Numbered from the stretch's first letter, positions 22,406 through 32,737 are shown. The stretch is DNA of 64,000 bases from Symbiodinium natans (GCA_905221605.1 CAJNDS010002079.1:1456001-1520000); one strand, 5' to 3'. Notes: generated by a model from the letters alone, not told the origin. Translations and numbers: made by a program.

Positions 22406-22573
22406 TAGGGTTTAGGGTTTGGGGTTTTGGGTTTTAGGGTTTTAGGGTTTTAGGCTTTTAGGGTTTTAGGTTTTAGGGATTTAGGGTTTTAGGGTTTTAG
22501 GGTTTTAGGGTTTAGGATTTTAGGGTTTTAGGGTTTTAGGGTTTTAGGGCTTTAGGGCTTTAGGGTTTTAGGG
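22406..22573 (+). repeat. TTTTAGGG 8-mer array
   Basis: About 19 units of the 8-mer GGGTTTTA rather than the usual 7-mer. Confidence 0.9.
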
Positions 22574-22819
22574 TTTGCGGGCTTGGGGTGTAGGAGAACC
22601 TCTGGGTGCTCTAGTTTAACCAAGGTAGAGATTGTAAATGGTTGCGTTTCTTGTGAGAGTGCAGAGGTTACCCCCCTGGTAAACCTCCACCCATTGAAAA
22701 CAACTCCTAAGCCCGAAGCCGGAAGTCCCAAACCCTAAAACACAAGCCCTGGTTTAGGGGGGGGGGGGTCTTGAGCTTCCTAAACCTTAAACCTTAAACC
22801 CTAAACCCTAAACCCTAAA

Positions 22820-22908
22820 CCCATCTGCAACCACAAATCCTGCAAAGGTCGCTTGGCCGCCATCTCCTCTCGCGAGAAGGCACTGGAGCCGCCAGACTCT
22901 TCAAGCAG
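22820..22908 (+). CDS. Exon-like island
   Basis: PICNHKSCKGRLAAISSREK, ending CAAGCAG|GTCATG. Nearby islands 22627-22735 (VEIVNGCVSCESAEVTPLV) and 22345-22391 are also open. Confidence 0.38.
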
Positions 22909-23157
22909 GTCATGGGGTTGGGGATGTTGGGGTTTAGGGTTTAGGGTTTAGGGTTTAGGGTTTAGGGTTTAGGGTTTAGGGCTCGTGGCTTAAGGGTGTT
23001 GAAGGGTGTTGGGCTTAGGGTGTGCGCTTCGCAAGGCCTGCAGGATTTCGAGGATGCTGGCTTTGGGGGCTTATAGGGCTTGAGGCATGTTCTTATGCGC
23101 GAGAGGCAGTGAGAGGAACAGGGAGTGACTATACAGACAGGGGATGAGAGGCTTCAG

Positions 23158-23297
23158 AAGTAGCATGGTTCCTAAACGCGGAGTCAGCGGATGGTTGGGA
23201 ATCAATGCAATGGTTGTGTGGCAAATCTTCCCTTGTGGTTGGTGGCAACTCTTCCAGTTCTTTCAGGGTGTATAAACGTGACTGTCCTAAACTCTAA
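23158..23297 (+). CDS. Exon-like island ending in a stop
   Basis: GCTTCAG acceptor, 45 codons to TAA, VAWFLNAESADGWESMQWLC then GKSSLVVGNSSSS. Confidence 0.42.
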
Positions 23298-23593
23298 CCT
23301 AAACTCTAAAACCTAAAACCTCAACCCGAAATCCTAAAACCTAAACTCTATAGGTCGGGTCTCACTTGGGCGTCCCTGTTTAAAAGGGCTTCTGTTGGGG
23401 GCGGAGGGGTTCCCTAAATTCCCTGAATGCTTGGCTCCCTCGAACCCCACTAAACCTAAACCCTAAGCCATAAACGTCCCAAGCACGAACCCGGGTTTAG
23501 TGTATAGGGGTTGAGGGTTTAGGGTTTAGGGTTTAGGGTTTAGGGGTTCAGGGTTTAGGGTTTAGGATTTAGGGTTTAGGATTTGGGGTTCAG

Positions 23594-23700
23594 GGCTATT
23601 TTGAGCTCCCACTGAGGCTGATCGGGATCTATCCTGCTCTGCTCGTCAACGATGCAACCATCAACGGCCAGCGGCATGAACAAGGCCCGGCCTCTGGTAT
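23594..23700 (+). CDS. Exon-like island
   Basis: TTCAG acceptor, YFELPLRLIGIYPALLVNDA then TINGQRHEQG, ending in a TTTTAGGG tract. Confidence 0.42.
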
Positions 23701-24113
23701 TTTGGGGGTTTTAGGGTTTAGGGTTTAGGGTTTAGGGTTTAGGGTTCAGAACCCGAAACCCTAGACCCTAAACCTGAAGTGTTTGTAGGATGTACTAGGC
23801 CCTGCAGGCCCTAAATTAGGGTTAGGGCTTGGGGTTTCGGGTTTGGGGTTTAGGTTTTCGAAACCCATTGCTAGCCCACATCCCAACGCCCATAGACGCC
23901 CTACGCCCTACAAGCTCTGAAGACTTTAGCCCTCTAAAGTCCTATATGGCTCAAACAAACAACCTAAACCCTCAACCCTATATAGATCCCAAACCCTAAA
24001 CCTGAACATTTTTTGCCCCCTTCCCTAAACCCTAAACCCTAAACCCGAAGCCTTAAACCCCCAACCCTGAACCCAGTTTTATCCCTTGTGCCCTCAACCC
24101 GAAACGCCTGTAG

Positions 24114-24188
24114 GCTTGGGAGTTTCCACCATCTGCGACATCCTCTACGCGGAGCGCGTGAAGACGGCCGGCGGGCGGCAGTCGAAGG
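24114..24188 (+). CDS. Exon-like island with good splice sites
   Basis: CCTGTAG acceptor, LGVSTICDILYAERVKTAGG, AAGG|GTCTAG donor formed by the first repeat unit. Confidence 0.48.
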
Positions 24189-24750
24189 GTCTAGGGTTTA
24201 GGGTTTAGGGTTTTGGGGTTTAGGGTTTAGGGTTTAGGGTTCAGGGTTTAGGGTTTAGGGTTTAGGGTCCCCCACTCAACCCTAAGCCCTGAACCGTAGA
24301 GCTTCTTAGTGTTAGGAAGCCTCCCAAACCTCCCACACGCCAACCCCTGGGCTTGAGGTCTCAGGGCTTCTCTTAGGGTAGCGACATGGTCCCCTATAGT
24401 ATGGGCCCTTAAAAGGGGACCTTATATTCCCCGTATATAATCCCTAAACCCTAAACCCTAAACCCTAAACCCTAAACCCTAAACCCCCCAAGGGCCCCTA
24501 CCAACCGTGGAGCTTCAGGGGGGCCACCCCGGGTTCGCTGGAAGCTGTTTCTGCCAAGCAAACCCTCTTATGAAAACCCTGAGCCCTAAACCCTAAGCCC
24601 TAAACCCTAAACCCTAAGGGGCCCATGTACCTAAATAGGGTTTTGACTTACGGCTTAGGGTATCGGGTTTAGCGTTTAGGGTGTCGGGACTTGGGCTCTC
24701 AAGCGCCTCCTGTAGAATCACTTGGAGGCGTTGGAATATTCGTTTTTTAG

Positions 24751-24819
24751 CGTGTCCAGAAGAGCACTTCACTCCAACAGTCCATAGAGACGGAGTTTGT
24801 TGCAGCGCAAGCTGTGTAG
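24751..24819 (+). CDS. Candidate terminal exon
   Basis: TTTTTTAG acceptor, RVQKSTSLQQSIETEFVAAQ to TAG; CCCTAAA tract follows. Confidence 0.43.
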   Translation, partial: RVQKSTSLQQSIETEFVAAQAV

Positions 24820-24905
24820 AAACCCTAGACTCTTATAAACCCTAAACCCTAAACCCTAAACCCTAAACCCTAAACCCTAAACCCTAAACCCTAAACCCTA
24901 ACCCT

Positions 24906-25000
24906 CAGCTTATTGGTGAGGGGAATTTTGGGTCAACCCTGCCAGTCCATGCCATGCTCTGGCTTCGAGAAGCAGCTCCCACGGAACACTTTGACCATAC
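24906..25000 (+). CDS. Exon-like island
   Basis: QLIGEGNFGSTLPVHAMLWL then REAAPTEHFDHTP, between two similar CCCTAAA tracts. Confidence 0.38.
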
Positions 25001-25193
25001 CCCAAACCCTAGACTCTTATAAACCCTAAACCCTAAACCCTAAACCCTAAACCCTAAACCCTAAACCCTAAACCCTAAACCCTAAACCCTAAACCCTAAA
25101 CCCTAAACCCTAAACCTCTAAACCTTAAACCCTATAAGCCCTATAAGCCCTATAAGCCTAAACCCTGACACCCAAATTCTGAACCCTATTTCG

Positions 25194-25283
25194 TTGCGCG
25201 GCTGCCTTGGATCCGCCATGGTTCCCCTGGGCAACATGCGCGGCCTCTACGCTGCGACATCAGTCACTGCCGACCTGGTTTAA
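25194..25283 (+). CDS. Exon-like island ending in a stop
   Basis: LRGCLGSAMVPLGNMRGLYA to TAA; 120 bp before the copy 1 start. Confidence 0.37.
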   Translation: MRGCLGSAMVPLGNMRGLYAATSVTADLV

Positions 25284-25405
25284 GGTTCAGGGTTCAGGGT
25301 TTAGTGTTAAGGGTTTAGGGTTTAGGGTTTAGGGTTCAGGGTTTAGGGTTTAGTGTTCAGGGTTCAGGGTTCAGGGGTTAGTGTGTAGGGAACGGAAACA
25401 AAGCC

Positions 25406-27756
25406 ATGTCTGCCAGAGACCCCACGGGGGAAAGCTTGGAGCTGCCCCTAAGAGGTGCCAGTCTCGTGGCCAGTGCGGCTGCAAAGCATCAGCCACAAGG
25501 GCCCAAACGCAGACGGACCACGCTCGCAGAGCTGGGCGAGTATCTGGAGACCCACTCAGAGCCTGTCAGCCTTACGAAGACTGGCCGGCTCGCACTGGCA
25601 GCCTACACTTCGCTAAGAGTCCTTGCCAATCTTTGCGCAGTGGGCTGGGATGACGTGCACTTGACGTGCGATGCTGTACTGCGGCCGGTGATGACTGGCT
25701 TCGGGATCTACTTCTTCCTCTGCAAGAACGACCGATTCTCTGAGAAGTCCTTGTTGCACATCTGGAGTCGCCGCACGATCTTTTCGCTGGCCTTCTTCAT
25801 AGCCGACGAAGGTTTTCGCTACGCGCTGAGGAGATATGCGCCCTCTCACCGCTGGGCAGCGGGCTTTGTGAGTCTCGTAGGTACACTGCTGTGGGAGGTT
25901 GTATGCAACTTCATGCAAGTTCTCATGACGAACCTGAAGCTCCGTGCTTTGGGCCGAAGTTTCACGGGCCAGTTTTGTCACGCAGTGGCCGTGACTGGCT
26001 TCGTTTCCATCTTGATCTCGGGAGGCTTGGTGGTCGTACGGCGGCTTGCGAGCATAAGCAACGATGACCTTTCTCTTGTGTCTTGGTAGCCCAGCGGTAC
26101 CCTTTTTTTACCATTTTTGTTGGTTATGGGTTCCCTTAAAGAGTAGCCAACCAGCAAAAGGGTGCCCCAATAGGATATGTTTACTGGGCTAGCAAGGTGT
26201 ATTCTCTGGCTCAGCTGAGCCTCCTGTGCTGCCTCGTGACTCTATTAACCCAGTGTTGCAGCCTGTGCATCGTGGCTTGCAGCGCTTTGCGGGCCCCTGG
26301 TGACGATGAGTCCATCAGGTCCACTGCGTTTTTCCTCTTGGGGAATGCGCTCCTGGTGATTCTGGGACCATCTCTGAGCTTTTTCGCATACTTCCGCTAC
26401 GGGCATTCCACTGTCGTCATGTGGAGGAGTGGACCAACTACTACGAATGCGAAGCTGGGGACATGGCTGACTGTTGACATCTTCCTTCAAATCTGCAATA
26501 CATTGATGCTGAACGGCATGGTTGGGCCAAAGCAATGGAATCGCCCCATGGATGCCTTCCGCCAGCTCGCAGACCTGTCTGGATTTGGCTTCGCGTCCAA
26601 GCGCATAGCTTTTCCCGGACATATCAACCGGACGGCCGCCAAGTGCGTCGTGTCGTTTCCAGGCAAGTACAGCGAGCTCTGGGACGAAGCTGTGTCAGCT
26701 GTGACGTCCCAGGCCGAGATTGCCGGAATGGAGCGATGGTCTTTGGCATGTGTGTTCTTGACAGACGCCGACTCGGGCCTTGGACAACATGCGGAGAATC
26801 CAGACACCCCAGGAAAGTGCTGGTGCCACAGCATCTACGGCCATGTTCCCGCCGAAACATATCTCAGCGTGGTAGAGGTGGAGCCGGAACATCTTGATAG
26901 CCAAGCACACCGGCAGATGGTTTCCTTCAAGCGAAGCGATGCCGAAGCCATGGGCCAACTCTTGCTCATCAAGAGTGACCAGTCTGACGTGGAGTGGCAG
27001 CTGCAGCTTGCAGAGGCCACCGAGAAGGCCCAGCAGCTTTGCTTCGAGAGAGGTGGACGAGCCCCCTGGGGGTGCCAGTGGTTCGAGGAATGGAAGCGCA
27101 ACTGGGTTTTGGAGTACTACACTTTAATACGTTTTTTGGTTCTGGGTTGCTATAATAGCTATACTTAAACCTAAAAAGTGTATACTTTTTTTCCAGGGTC
27201 TACTCCAAAGCTAAGGCAACTTAGACCTCGCTGCACAGCTCGGGCAGGAGCTTCACGTGTTCTACTTCGCGGAGCGCAAGGGCCAAGGAAAGGTGCCCTG
27301 GGATCAGCTTTGTGATGATGCTGCAAAGGAGAGAGCTCGGCAGAACAGCGGCCTGGGCGCCTCTCAGACTGCCGAAGTGGCGTATATTGAAACTTGGTAG
27401 CCTATAGTGGTATCCTTTTACCCTTTTTTTCGGGGGGTTTATGGGTTCCCTTACAAAGTAAGCAACCCAAGAACAGGGGTGCCCTTATTTAAATATGGTT
27501 ACTGGGCTACTAGGGGATAGGATTAGGGGGACCCTTGGGGACATAGACCTAAGGTCCCTGTTTAAGAGAGCCAGAAGAGGGTTAAGAAGGGCTCGCCTTT
27601 AAGGGTCCCCCTTATCCTACAAACCCTAAGCCCTAAACCCTAAACCCTAAGCCTTTATTAGAATCTGGCTACTGGGCTACCAAGGAGAGGATGGGCCTTA
27701 GTTTCGTGGAGCATGACATCCGGGACTTCAAGGAGTTCATGGCAGGAGCTGGATAA
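25406..27756 (+). CDS. Multi-pass membrane protein of unknown function, copy 1 (4 exons, 605 aa)
   Basis: Exons are 25406-26077, 26197-27097, 27216-27388 and 27685-27756; joined they give 605 codons and a TAA stop. I do not recognise the family. Residues 1-60 are hydrophilic with a basic patch (KRRRTT near 35). About seven or eight hydrophobic segments lie between residues 62 and 350 (for example WAAGFVSLVGTLLWEVV, STAFFLLGNALLVILG), followed by a soluble domain of about 250 residues with conserved blocks FPGKYSELWDEAVSAVTS, GKCWCHSIYG and HIRDFK-like DIRDFKEF near the end. The start is supported because copy 2 aligns from its own ATG. Introns have phases 0, 1 and 0 and 5' dinucleotides GT, GC and GA; all end in AG. 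Each is an inverted-repeat element flanked by a duplicated 4-6 bp, and copy 2 has no intron at any of the three sites. Function is unknown; the membrane location is inferred from hydrophobicity only. Confidence 0.9.
26078..26196 (+). mobile_element. Introner family A, intron 1 of copy 1
   Basis: 119-nt intron starting GTGTCTTGG and ending GCTAGCAAG. The element begins CTTGGTAGCCCAGCGG and ends with its complement; the flanking GTGT is present on both sides, so it looks like a target duplication. The 5' copy of GTGT supplies the GT donor and the element's terminal CAAG supplies the acceptor. Internal text includes GGGTTCCCTTAAAGAGTAGCC, shared with the other family A copies. Confidence 0.88.
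27098..27215 (+). mobile_element. Introner, different family, intron 2 of copy 1
   Basis: 118-nt GC-AG intron. The hexamer GCAACT occurs at its start and immediately after its end, and the paralogue reads through the site (AAGCAGAACTTGGACC). Imperfect terminal inverted repeat: TTTTGGAGTACTAC near the start against GTCTACTCCAAAGCTAAG at the end. Interior is AT-rich. Sequence unlike family A. Confidence 0.85.
27389..27684 (+). mobile_element. Introner family A with a second element nested in it, intron 3 of copy 1
   Basis: 296-nt GA-AG intron. Outer element starts CTTGGTAGCC (27392) and ends GGCTACCAAG; flanks are GAAA and GAGA, and the uninterrupted paralogue has GAAA. The outer element seems to close once at about 27510 (ACTGGGCTACTAG) and again at 27684. 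Between lie GGATAGGATTAGGGGGACCC and its near complement GGGTCCCCCTTATCCTAC, plus a short CCCTAAA tract. This reads as a second inverted-repeat element and a telomere-like tract inserted into an existing introner. Confidence 0.82.
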
Positions 27757-28014
27757 ATGGAAGGTCGAACGATTAGGGTTTAGGGTTTACGGTTTAGGGT
27801 TTCGGGTTTAGAGTTTAGGCTGTGGTTCGCGGCATAGAGGTTGTGGTTCGCGGTAGCTTGGGAAACCCAGGGAAGGTCAGCGCTCAGGGTACGTCGAGTA
27901 GGTTTTATGTATAGGTTTCACAAGGCTCATGATTTACCCCAAAGCCTTCAACCCTCAGGCTTAGAATTCAGGCATGCAGGGTTTAGGCTCGCTTAGGATT
28001 TGCCCCAAACCCAG
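27757..28014. other. Downstream flank of copy 1
   Basis: TTTAGGG and variants, then CTCAGGGTACG-type sequence. No gene seen. Confidence 0.6.
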
Positions 28015-28156
28015 TACAAGGAGGGGCCCCCCTAAGGGGCCCCCCTAGTTATAAGTAGAGTTATAAGGATCCTAAATTGGATTATAAGGATCGTAACTTA
28101 GGTTATAAGTCCTTGAACTATAGCTAGTTAGTATAGTAAGGGGGCCCCTCCTTGTA
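28015..28156 (+). mobile_element. Inverted-repeat element, family I
   Basis: Perfect 17-bp terminal repeat TACAAGGAGGGGCCCCC; interior is a degenerate TTATAAGGATCCTAAATT-type repeat. No other copy seen in the window. Confidence 0.75.
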
Positions 28157-28165
28157 GTCTTTGGC

Positions 28166-28249
28166 CAGCTGCGCGTGGCCTTAGACAGGTTGACCACTTT
28201 CGGTGGCCATTTTCAAGCTCCGCAGAGTCTGGGGGATGTTCAAAACCGG
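28166..28249 (+). CDS. Exon-like island abutting a family I element
   Basis: QLRVALDRLTTFGGHFQAPQ, beginning ten bases after the element. Confidence 0.38.
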
Positions 28250-28351
28250 GTTTAGGGTGTCAGTTTCAGTTCAGGATTTAGGGCTTAGGGGTTAGGGTTT
28301 AGGGCTTAGGGGTTTAGGGTTTATAGGCTTGAGGGTTTAGGGTTTATTTGG

Positions 28352-28488
28352 GTGGCTTGCGCAGAAAACCTCACGTTCACCGCCAACCCCACAGCACCGC
28401 ATGTCAAGCATCTTTATGGCATGTTCGGGGTTCTGCAAGGAGGAGATTCCTTTATTCAGGGGTTTTGGGGGCTCTTTGGCTTAATGTT
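28352..28488 (+). CDS. Exon-like island
   Basis: Reads ENLTFTANPTAPHVKHLYGM then FGVLQGGDSFIQGFWGLFGL, hydrophobic at the end. A family F-like sequence begins at about 28486. Confidence 0.43.
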
Positions 28489-28859
28489 AGTAGGGAACGG
28501 GTGAATGAGGTACCCTATATAATCTCTTAAAGGGTATAGACAGAGCTCAGACCACATGATCAGGTGACCGTTATTGGTGAGTGTACACAGGGTGCCTTGT
28601 AAGTGTGGGAGGGTGTACATATTTACGTGTCCTTTGGGGGATACGAAGAACTAAACCCTAAATGCTGCAGGGATCAGGCAATATCCCGTTTTTTTTTTTT
28701 TGGGGGGGGGAGGGGGTTAGGTTTTAGGGTTTTAGGCTTTCAGGATTTCAGGGTGCTAGGGTTCTAGGGTTCTAGGGTTTGTGGATTTGCGGTTCCGGTT
28801 TCCGGTTTTGTTGGAGTAGGGGTGGCAGGGTTTGGCGTCTAGAGTTACCGACTGGGAGT

Positions 28860-28876
28860 GGTTTAGGGTTTAGGGT

Positions 28877-28929
<53 letters not shown>

Positions 28930-28935
28930 GGTTAG
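28860..28935 (+). repeat. TTGAGGG variant array
   Basis: About nine consecutive GGGTTGA units bounded by ordinary TTTAGGG units. Confidence 0.9.
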
Positions 28936-29329
28936 GGGTTTCGGGTTTCTGATATGAAGTAGGGTATATGTTTCTTGTACCCCCCAAAAGGACACCAAAT
29001 ATATATACCCACCAAAATTTAAACAGGAACCTTACATACACTCACCAATAACAGTAATATCGACCCTGTTTCTGATGGTTCATCGGCTGGGGTTTTGGAT
29101 TTGGGGTGTAGGGCTTTTGGGAGTGTTTTGGTATGTTGGGTTCGGAGTTCATGCGCAGCCTTCACGTCTACTTCAGCCCCAAACACTGAACCCCCACCCT
29201 TAGGCTGAACACAGACCTACGAACCTTGTATACGAATGCCTTTGGGCCCAAAAACCTTCAGATTCAGATAAGAACCCTTAGAGGCTTAGGGAAAGAGGTG
29301 CACAAGTAAGTACAGTCTGGCGTTGCCAG

Positions 29330-29425
29330 TGATGTATTCTTGGTTATTGCTCGTGAAAACGCTGACTGCAATTGGGCTCTTCGAAGCCCTGTACCCCGGA
29401 ACCTGCAACCAAGCCTTTCAACCAA
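29330..29425 (+). CDS. Exon-like island
   Basis: TTGCCAG acceptor, MYSWLLLVKTLTAIGLFEAL then YPGTCNQ; a possible membrane segment. Confidence 0.37.
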
Positions 29426-29662
29426 CCCCTAAACCCTAAGCCCTGAACCCTAAACTCTAAGCCTAAACTTAAATCCGTATGTTTGAACACCGTTAAGATC
29501 GCCATACACAGTCGCCAAACAACGAAGAAAATTGCGTCCCAAACTGGGGGGGGGGGGGGGGGGTGCTCCCGAGGCCAAAGGGCCCCTGTGTGCGGTTTCG
29601 GGTTTAGGGTTTAGGTTTAGGGTTTTTAGGGTTTAGGGTTTGTAGTGTTTCGGGTTTAGGGA

Positions 29663-29748
29663 TTGTCAGAGGTCATCGACGACGCTGGCCGAGACGACCG
29701 TGGCAAATTTGCAGCTTGGGCTTGGAGATGCATTGGGCTTTCCTTCTG
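29663..29748 (+). CDS. Exon-like island before a family F element
   Basis: SEVIDDAGRDDRGKFAAWAW, then CIGLSFW. A second island (29842-29888) follows the element; the joining frame could not be fixed. Confidence 0.42.
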
Positions 29749-29841
29749 GTTCTTCGTAGGGAATGAGGGATGTATGGCCCTATATATACCCGTTAAGGGA
29801 TTCTATAGGGTATCTCATCCCCTCAGTCCCTACTCAGAACC
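29749..29841 (+). mobile_element. Inverted-repeat element, family F, probable introner
   Basis: GGTTCTTCGTAGGGAATGAGG pairs with CTCAGTCCCTACTCAGAACC. It separates two + strand open islands (29663-29748 and 29842-29888). Confidence 0.6.
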
Positions 29842-30053
29842 AGCCAGCTTTTCGAGGTTTTGGATTCAGTGGGCGACCACAGAGGTTTAGGGCTCATAGG
29901 GCTAGGATCTGCCTTAAGAATCCAAAGCCTACTTGGGTTTAGGGTTTAGGGTTTAGGGTGTAGGGTGTAGGGTGTAGGGTAAAAGGAATCTTGGCTATCC
30001 TACAAAGTAGGATTGTGGTTCTTATGGTAGGGTTTGGAATGGCGGTTGCTCAG

Positions 30054-30158
30054 AAGTTCGTTTGGCTTAGTATTTCTTCTTAGCATCCCCTAGAAAACCC
30101 GAATGTGATCCCCATAACCCACCTTGTTAACCCTACTTGGGCTTCAAAAGGGCTTCCA
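30054..30158 (+). mobile_element. Family H-like element, diverged
   Basis: Ends GGCTTCAAAAGGGCTTCC like the 19350 copy; the left end AAGTTCGTTTGGCTTAG is diverged. Preceded by an open island (LMVGFGMAVAQKFVWLSI). Confidence 0.4.
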
Positions 30159-30704
30159 AGTAGGGGGGGTTCACGAGGTTTAAGGATGGCCGCAGACCAG
30201 GATTTAGTATTTAGGGTTCAGGGCCTAGGGTTTAGGGTTTAGGGGTTAGGGTTGAGGGCTTATGGTTCAGGATTTATTGTTTAGTGTTTGGGGTTAGGGT
30301 TTAGGCCTCCCACCACCCTGCAAGCCCCAACACAAATTGAAGTCCCGGGACGTATTTCTGCGTCAAGTCTTTGGGCATTGCCCACCACAGGGGTCCCTTT
30401 GCTGCACCTTATTATAGGGTTTAGGGTTTAGGCACCTGAGTATAGGACCCCTCAACCCCACCTAACACCCCTTAACCCCAAAACCCTAAACCTATGAGCC
30501 CCTAAACCCTAAACTTTATAAACCCATAAACCCCAAACCCCTAAACCCCCTAAACCCCCTAAACCCCCTAAACCCTAAACCCTAACCCCTGAACCCTAAA
30601 CCCCAAACCCTATACCCTAAACCCCAAAGCCTACACCCTAGACCCTAAACCCGAACCAGCAGGGAACCTGCTCCAAACCCTCTTAAGAACCCAGAAAGAC
30701 TCAG

Positions 30705-30828
30705 GAGGCTCTGTAGCCCAGTGGTGCCCTTTACCTTTTTTTTTTTTGTTTGCTTCTGGGTTCCCTTGTAAAGTAGCCAACCAAAAAACAGGGTGCCCTT
30801 ATCATAAAATGTTTACTTGGCTACGAAG
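30705..30828 (+). mobile_element. Introner family A, intergenic or intron of an unresolved gene
   Basis: Starts GAGGCTCTGTAGCCCAGTGG and ends TTGGCTACGAAG, followed again by GAGG. Internal GGGTTCCCTTGTAAAGTAGCC matches the other copies. Removing it in the GA-AG manner joins AGAAAGACTCAG to GAGGAGATCGAG in an open frame (KTQ-EEIELYSHIISG). Confidence 0.75.
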
Positions 30829-30925
30829 GAGGAGATCGAGCTCTACTCGCACATCATCTCCGGGCTGAAGCCTTTGGCGCAGGGCAGGTTCAACTCAGAG
30901 GCGGTTGGCGGGGGGAGGGCGGAGT
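30829..30925 (+). CDS. Exon-like island after a family A introner
   Basis: EEIELYSHIISGLKPLAQGR then FNSEAVGG. Its left edge is exactly the introner acceptor. Confidence 0.48.
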
Positions 30926-31069
30926 TTAGGGTTTAGGGCTTGGGGTTTAGGGTTTGGGGTTTAGGGTTTGGGGTTTGGGGGCTTTTAGGGGTTTTGAGGG
31001 TTTAGGGTACAGGGGTTGGGGGTAAACTCCTAAAACTCCTTATCTATCCCCTAACCAGAAACCTGTTAG

Positions 31070-31172
31070 GATCGCGTCGAGGTGTCGACTCATGAGGAAT
31101 TCAAGCCAAGCCGGCTGCAATTGTTTCTGTGGTGTGCTTGCCATCTTGCCCCAAGAAGCAGGCATGAGTGCC
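31070..31172 (+). CDS. Exon-like island
   Basis: CTGTTAG acceptor, DRVEVSTHEEFKPSRLQLFL then WCACHLAPRSRHEC; CCCTAAA tract follows. Confidence 0.42.
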
Positions 31173-31244
31173 AACCCTAAACCCTAAACCCTAAACCCTA
31201 AACCCTAAACCCTAAACCCTAAACCCTAAACCCTAAACCCTAAA

Positions 31245-31328
31245 CAGCTTCAAGACCTGCTGTTCAATGGTTTAAGCTGCGGGCAAGAATTGCACCACCG
31301 CTCCCTCCTGAGTGGGCCACTTCGCTGA
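31245..31328 (+). CDS. Exon-like island ending in a stop
   Basis: QLQDLLFNGLSCGQELHHRS to TGA; AAG|GTGTGT just past it. Confidence 0.37.
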   Translation, partial: QLQDLLFNGLSCGQELHHRSLLSGPLR

Positions 31329-31403
31329 AGGTGTGTCGCTTAGGGTTCAGGGTTCAGGGTTTAGGGTTCAGGGTTTTAGGGTTTAGGATTCAGGGTTTGG
31401 GGC

Positions 31404-31505
31404 ATTTTTGCGGACCAAAGCGCTCGACGCACGAACCCTGGATCAGAGCACATCCCCGAATGGAGAGTTGCACCACGTTGGCCGACTCCGCTGGTCGAGC
31501 AACGG
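31404..31505 (+). CDS. Exon-like island
   Basis: IFADQSARRTNPGSEHIPEW then RVAPRWPTPLVEQ, CGG|GTCCTA. AT-rich inverted-repeat-like sequence follows to 31620. Confidence 0.37.
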
Positions 31506-32051
31506 GTCCTATAGTATAGGGGTCTAAATCTATACTAATGATATTCCATTATGGTCTCGTTGTCGTTCTACTATACTAGCCCAAACCCTATTCTAACTTT
31601 TCAGGCCCCTACATTAGGGCTCTAAGGGTTTAGGCTTTAAGGACCTTAAGGCGAAAGATGCTTGGAGGGTTTAGGCTTCGGCCACTCAGTTCACGCATTT
31701 CAGCGTATGCTTGCCCTCAAAGCCTTGCTCATGGTCCAGTTGTTCACAGTTTAGGGCTGAGCCCTAAACCCTAAACCCTAAACCCTAAACCCTAAACCCT
31801 AAACCCTAAACCCTAAACCCTAAACCCTAAACCCTAAACCCTAAACCCTAAACCCTGTAAATTAATAGGGTATCCGATAATCCCTTGAGAAAGGGCTGCC
31901 TGCCTTCATTATCTTGGGTGTCTTTCTCTGTGGTTCACTAGGGGTTAGGGTTTCGGGTCTAGGGTTTAGGGCTCAGGGTTTAGGGTTAAGGCCCAAAATC
32001 CCTTATCCCCCAACCCTAAACCCAAAATCCTTGCACTTTATCTGCTTGCAG

Positions 32052-32106
32052 GTCGTGCAGACTTTTCGGCGCAAGCTGTTGGAGGCTGGGCCTCACCATA
32101 GTCCAA
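32052..32106 (+). CDS. Exon-like island with a good acceptor
   Basis: ATCTGCTTGCAG acceptor, VVQTFRRKLLEAGPHHSP, then CCAA|GTTTAG. Confidence 0.45.
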
Positions 32107-32737
32107 GTTTAGGGTTTGGGGTTTAGGGTTTAGGGTTCAGGGTGTAGGGTGCAGGGATTTGGGGTTTAGGGTTTAGGGTGGTTCATGGAATTTTGTTGGG
32201 GCTGGACCTCTGACCGCAGTCCTCTCTATTGCTTCAACCTGTAGCTTTCAGCTTCGCTCATGGTACAGGGAGGGTTCAGGGTTGAGGATATTAGATTTAG
32301 TAATTTAGGGTTTAGTGATTCAGTTCCAACGGGGCACCTGCTTGCAAGCCCCTGTTTTCTTGCTGCTTATTTTGCTTCCAGCCCTCAGCCGGCCTATGCC
32401 CTAACACCATAAATGGTTTAGGGTTTAGGGTTTACGGTTAAGGGTGTAGGGTTTAGGCTTAGGTATAGACCATTATCGGAAGCCCTTGCATTTTTGGGGC
32501 TTGCGGGGGTCGGTTTCAGCCCCAAACTCCAAATTAGGGTTTTGGGGCTTCGGGTCATGCAGCTCGCTTGGTAAATGGCTCAAGTGAGCCCCCTACAGGG
32601 AATTTAGTTCTTACACAAATGGCACCTACCTTGTAGGGTCTATAGGGTTGATAGCAAGTATAGGCTCTACTGGGCTTTTAGGTTTTGTTTAATGATTGCA
32701 GGGTTGATCGGCTTTGTAGGTTTTGAGGTTATTGTAG

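Noticed and set aside
26245-27101. Minus-strand frames over copy 1
   Set aside because: Same reason: shadows of the conserved + strand exons.
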